From positions 1-7,857 of the forward strand of contig DAIESR010000362.1 of NCBI GenBank assembly GCA_027346205.1: a stretch of DNA of 7,857 bases, written 5' to 3'. A program made the position numbers and the translations under genes. Positions 5,895 through 7,857 of the stretch are shown one piece after another. How positions within the stretch are numbered: position 1 is the first letter of the stretch; each line of letters opens with the position of its first letter. The DNA comes from Beijerinckiaceae bacterium (GTDB taxonomy: Bacteria > Pseudomonadota > Alphaproteobacteria > Rhizobiales > Beijerinckiaceae). Under the pieces are notes generated by a model that did not search any database, was not told the origin of the DNA, and saw only the letters and a program-made list of their open reading frames with translations.

Positions 5895-6995
5895 TCAATA
5901 TTTCGAAACAACCGGCGCGGGTAGTTGCGGTGAAAAATGAATGAGAACGCCGAGCTTAATCGTGTCGTCCTGGCGCCGGAATGAATAGTTGAACGCAGGC
6001 GAAGACGCGGGCGTGTTAAAATTGGCCGTGCTCCACCACGTGTGTTGATACTGTCCGAAAACCGAGACGGGGCTTCCGGCGAGCATCCACGATTGCGGCT
6101 GATATTCGCCGCCGACGCCAAGTGTGAAGCCGGGCGTTGTCGTGTTGTTCGATGCGGCGGTTACGAAATTGACGTTGAGATTTTGATTTAGGAAGGCCGC
6201 ACCAGCAAGCCCATAGAGAAGCAGACCAGGCGTTGCCACGACGCCGGCCTTGCCGCCGACGGTAAATATCCAGTTCGTTGTACTGCCGAGGAATTGTCCG
6301 CCCGCAAAATTGTGATTGATCGTCTGCCTCATCCAATCCGCCGAGGCGAATGGGCCGATGACGAAATTAGTGTTCCATGGCGTGAAATTATATCCGGCGA
6401 CGAGGCCTAGGCCGAATGGATCGCCCGAATCCGAGAATTGATTGGTGATTGCGCCTGTAGCGGCGAGAGTTTCGGTTGACCGCACGCGGCCCCAGTTCTT
6501 GACAAGCTCGCCTCCGAGATATCCACCGGTCCAGGAGGTGGAGGGGGTGGTTTGGAGGCCGGTCGATTGAGGTGGCGGCGGGCAGGGAATCTTCGCAAAG
6601 CTCTTGCCGGGAACGGTTCCGTCGCTTGTACCCGGCCGGTAGAAATGATTGGGATCGTCAAGGCCGGGCTGAAAGCCTGCAGGATAGCTGTTCACGCGCA
6701 CTCCAGTCGCTGCGTCGATCCACGATCCGTCGCTGGCACGCGCGAAATTCTTGCCCGTGACCGTCCCATCGCTCGTTCCGGGACGATAAAAGTGATTAGG
6801 ATCGTCGAGTCCCGGTTTGAACCCCGCAGGATATGTCTCAACGCGCGCTCCTGTGGCTGCGTCGATCCAACAGGATCCGGTGGCGATCTCGCCGACAGTA
6901 AACGGCTGCGCGCCGGGAGCGCCGCGTTGCGCGAGTCCCGGTGATGTGAAGGCGAGACAGGACGCAAGAGCAATTGAACTGGTGTACAGCCTCAT
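5895..6995 (-). CDS. Outer-membrane beta-barrel protein with N-terminal tandem repeat
   Basis: A 366-residue exported protein. Residues 1-22 form a signal peptide (MRLYTSSIALASCLAFTSPGLA, cleavage after GLA22 or Q23). Residues 43-84 and 92-133 are two copies of a WIDAATG...YPAGF...DDPNHFYRPGTSDGTV...GKxF unit, identical at 36 of 42 positions. A proline-rich linker with CPPPP (138-142) follows. From TSWTGGYLGGELVKNWG (about 153) to the end come alternating strands rich in aromatic residues and glycine, as in porin-family or Omp25-like eight-stranded barrels: LGLVAGYNF, FVIGPFASADW, WIFTVGGKAGVVATPGLLLYGLAGAAF, FTLGVGGEYQ, VFGQYQHTWW and IKLGVLIHFS. The mature protein has only two cysteines, C42 and C138, one on each side of the repeats. 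The ATG at 6995 has only a weak upstream purine stretch. The gene begins 16 bases after the preceding small gene, so the two are probably co-transcribed. Substrate and role are unknown; the barrel assignment is good. Confidence 0.8.
   Translation of the reverse strand: MRLYTSSIALASCLAFTSPGLAQRGAPGAQPFTVGEIATGSCWIDAATGARVETYPAGFKPGLDDPNHFYRPGTSDGTVTGKNFARASDGSWIDAATGVRVNSYPAGFQPGLDDPNHFYRPGTSDGTVPGKSFAKIPCPPPPQSTGLQTTPSTSWTGGYLGGELVKNWGRVRSTETLAATGAITNQFSDSGDPFGLGLVAGYNFTPWNTNFVIGPFASADWMRQTINHNFAGGQFLGSTTNWIFTVGGKAGVVATPGLLLYGLAGAAFLNQNLNVNFVTAASNNTTTPGFTLGVGGEYQPQSWMLAGSPVSVFGQYQHTWWSTANFNTPASSPAFNYSFRRQDDTIKLGVLIHFSPQLPAPVVSKY
6597..6722 (-). repeat. Tandem repeat unit 2 in the outer-membrane protein (residues 92-133)
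   Basis: This is the second unit, starting with WIDAATGVRV and ending with GKSF, offset by 49 residues from unit 1. The residue differences are A/V, E/N, T/S, K/Q, T/P and N/S. Its core at 6659-6612 has the same amino acids as unit 1 with mostly different synonymous codons. Confidence 0.9.
6744..6869 (-). repeat. Tandem repeat unit 1 in the outer-membrane protein (residues 43-84)
   Basis: This is the first of two 42-residue units starting with WIDAATGARV and ending with GKNF. It differs from unit 2 at six residues. Over the shared 16-residue core DDPNHFYRPGTSDGTV (bases 6806-6759), 12 of 16 codons differ from unit 2 although all residues are the same. Confidence 0.9.
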
Positions 6996-7011
6996 CTTGT
7001 TCGTCCCATAT

Positions 7012-7359
7012 TCAGACTACCCATTTTGCGAACTTGATTTCGAAGCCGAACGCGAAGCCGGGTCGAGTCATTTTGCCGTGGCATCTTCCACCGCAGAGGA
7101 ACCACTCATACGTCGTGATATCAACAAGTAGGATCGTTACGGACGAAATCCGAATCCAGTCGCCCTTTTGCGGAACGCAACCGTTACATCCATCCCCCTC
7201 CAGGTTTACAGAGAATGGTTTAAAGGAGGCGCCAACACAGGTGGGGTCGTTCATTTCACAGGAAACGCCCCCAACCTCGCCGTGTGTCACGATATCGCTT
7301 GCACCGGAGACAATGAATATTCCGCCGGTGAGCGACTGTCCTTCAAAGGTGATCGGCAT
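7012..7359 (-). CDS. Hypothetical 115-residue cysteine-rich protein
   Basis: I do not recognise this protein. The start at 7359 (MPITFEGQ) is supported by AGGAG seven bases upstream; an ATG at 7398 adds 13 residues but puts that ribosome-binding site inside the gene. No signal peptide or membrane segment is evident. The sequence looks like a small beta-rich domain: GGIFIVSGASDIVTHG near the start, WIRISSVTILLVD at 68-80, then FAFGFEIKFAKWVV at the C-terminus. Six cysteines are present: C34, C41, a CNGC pair (58/61), C89 and C93 (CGGRC). This suggests metal binding or disulfides, but no motif is diagnostic. The stop lies 16 bases before the outer-membrane protein gene, so the two likely form one transcript. 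That this frame is coding rests on the ribosome-binding site, spacing and plausible composition. Confidence 0.6.
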   Translation of the reverse strand: MPITFEGQSLTGGIFIVSGASDIVTHGEVGGVSCEMNDPTCVGASFKPFSVNLEGDGCNGCVPQKGDWIRISSVTILLVDITTYEWFLCGGRCHGKMTRPGFAFGFEIKFAKWVV

Positions 7360-7465
7360 ATTGTCGCTCCTGACGACTCGACCTTCGACTTTGCCCACAC
7401 ATCCAGCCCGTCACCGCGATCAGCGTCGCGCTCGCGACCTGTCGCGGCATCATCAGCATGTGCAT
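7343..7465 (-). CDS. Possible 40-residue leader or signal-like small ORF
   Basis: A short frame with ATG codons at 7465, 7459, 7453 and 7450 is preceded by a GGGGAAGGG-type purine stretch. It encodes a peptide whose N-terminus looks like a signal sequence: MPRQ, then ASATLIAVTGWMCG, then arginines. It overlaps the start of the 115-residue gene by 17 bases in another frame, which would allow translational coupling. It could be a leader peptide, the remnant of a lost signal peptide, or chance. Nothing in the sequence proves it is translated. Confidence 0.2.
   Translation of the reverse strand: MHMLMMPRQVASATLIAVTGWMCGQSRRSSRQERQYADHL
7367..7371 (-). promoter_or_regulatory. Ribosome-binding site of the 115-residue protein gene
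   Basis: AGGAG on the minus strand lies seven bases before the ATG at 7359, at near-ideal spacing. It decides between this start and the in-frame ATG at 7398. Confidence 0.6.
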
Positions 7466-7687
7466 AGTTTGCCCCGCGCCCTTCCCCACTTATCTCCATC
7501 GCATTCGCTGGTGGAGCACAAGCCACGTACGACGATTGTTAACCGATGCGGTAGTTATGGCACAGTCAAGCTGCTCACCCTTTGGCCCATCTCAAGAGTG
7601 ATGCACATTCCGGCGAGAGCCATGTTTTCAATGGGTTGGCTCCTGCAAAAGTCTGATGCGCAGGTCTGCTCCCAGCTTTGCGCATGG

Positions 7688-7710
7688 ATGCGCGGATCAA
7701 GTCCGCGCAT
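7688..7710. repeat. Palindromic intergenic repeat, alphaproteobacterial type
   Basis: ATGCGCGGA (7688-7696), loop TCAAG, TCCGCGCAT (7702-7710): a perfect 9-bp stem with a 5-base loop, preceded by GCATGG and followed by GACG. From general knowledge, sequences of the form CATGGATnnnCGGnTCAAGnCCGnnnATGACG are scattered between genes in many Hyphomicrobiales genomes. They are often mis-translated as peptides containing MRGSSPRMT, which is exactly what the plus strand gives here. Confidence 0.7.
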
Positions 7711-7744
7711 GACGCGGCAGCAATTCTAAATCTGGGAATAGGAT

Positions 7745-7756
7745 CTGAAATTTCAG
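7745..7756. repeat. 12-bp perfect palindrome upstream of the transposase start
   Basis: CTGAAATTTCAG is perfectly self-complementary and lies 35 bases before the ATG at 7792. It could be an operator for the transposase gene or part of the element's subterminal region. A 12-base palindrome can also occur by chance. Confidence 0.3.
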
Positions 7757-7791
7757 TTTCGCTGAGTTTGACTTTCTGATTCAAGGTCGGG

Positions 7792-7857
7792 ATGGTGATT
7801 CTCGATCGTCTTCTGGCTGGCCTGCGGGACGCCTGCGCCGCTTTTCCCGACAAGCGG
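7792..7857 (+). mobile_element. Start of a transposase gene (ISNCY-like), cut by the window end
   Basis: The plus-strand ATG at 7792 opens a frame that runs to the window end, giving 22 residues: MVILDRLLAGLRDAC, then AAFPDKR. An in-frame TGA at 7777-7779 lies just upstream, so the start is here or at the GTG at 7795. From memory, this beginning (a leading LDRLL...LR.AC..FPDKR stretch) matches transposases labelled ISNCY family, which continue with a YxMADIG...FFMQSPSFL.HQR region outside this window. The DDE residues are not visible, so the family call is tentative. It is the only convincing plus-strand gene in the window, in keeping with an inserted element. Confidence 0.5.

Larger units (their letters stand above)
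7466..7791. other. Gene-poor region with palindromes and likely insertion-sequence left flank
   Basis: No gene is supported here. The right part holds a perfect stem-loop palindrome at 7688-7710 and a 12-bp palindrome at 7745-7756. The left end of the insertion sequence that carries the transposase start at 7792 should lie somewhere between about 7715 and 7791, but its terminal repeat cannot be fixed without the other end. The promoter of the 115-residue gene probably lies near the left side of this region; no clear -35/-10 pair was found. Confidence 0.5.

Noticed and set aside
5704..5940. A 78-codon plus-strand frame with a hydrophobic stretch upstream of hemC
   Set aside because: It has no ribosome-binding site, overlaps the end of the outer-membrane protein gene on the other strand, and has no recognisable similarity.
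6974..7729. A 251-codon plus-strand open frame across the right part of the window
   Set aside because: It runs antisense to the better-supported 115-residue gene, has serine/threonine/proline-rich composition, and ends in the MRGSSPRMTR peptide that is the translated form of the intergenic palindrome.
7575..7853. A 92-codon minus-strand open frame at the right edge
   Set aside because: It is antisense to the transposase-like start and crosses both palindromes. No domain is recognisable.

Overview
The window looks like chromosomal DNA of a methylotroph-type alphaproteobacterium (Hyphomicrobiales, perhaps near Beijerinckiaceae). This is inferred from the GC-rich coding style, the hemC-hemD pair, a PQQ-dehydrogenase-associated ABC cassette and an alphaproteobacterial type of intergenic palindrome. 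No rRNA, tRNA or CRISPR was seen. All convincing complete genes lie on the minus strand, so they read from right to left.

Right edge (about 7466-7857): a gene-poor stretch with a perfect 9-bp-stem palindrome, a 12-bp perfect palindrome, and the first 22 codons of a plus-strand gene that resembles the start of an ISNCY-like transposase. It is cut by the window end.

7359-5895: a two-gene unit. First comes a 115-residue protein of unknown function with six cysteines. After 16 bases comes a secreted outer-membrane beta-barrel protein whose N-terminal region holds two nearly identical 42-residue repeats. The only two cysteines of the mature protein flank these repeats.

5615-3886: hemC and hemD, two successive steps of tetrapyrrole synthesis (porphobilinogen to hydroxymethylbilane to uroporphyrinogen III). 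No ATG, GTG or TTG lies upstream of the conserved N-terminal motif of HemC. The best-placed initiator is an ATC codon eight bases after an AGAGGA ribosome-binding sequence.

3772-1: a four-gene cassette of the kind found beside PQQ-dependent alcohol dehydrogenases (related to the Pseudomonas ped/exa regions). The order is periplasmic binding protein, secreted seven-bladed YVTN beta-propeller, ABC ATPase, and ABC-2 permease (cut by the left edge). It mixes an importer-style binding protein with an exporter-type permease, and its substrate is not known from the sequence. The dehydrogenase is not in the window and may lie beyond position 1.

The window holds no clear new defence or mobile system. 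The points most worth checking are the HemC initiation codon, the selected tandem repeat of the outer-membrane protein with its small cysteine-rich neighbour, and the joining of heme genes to the PQQ-associated ABC cassette.
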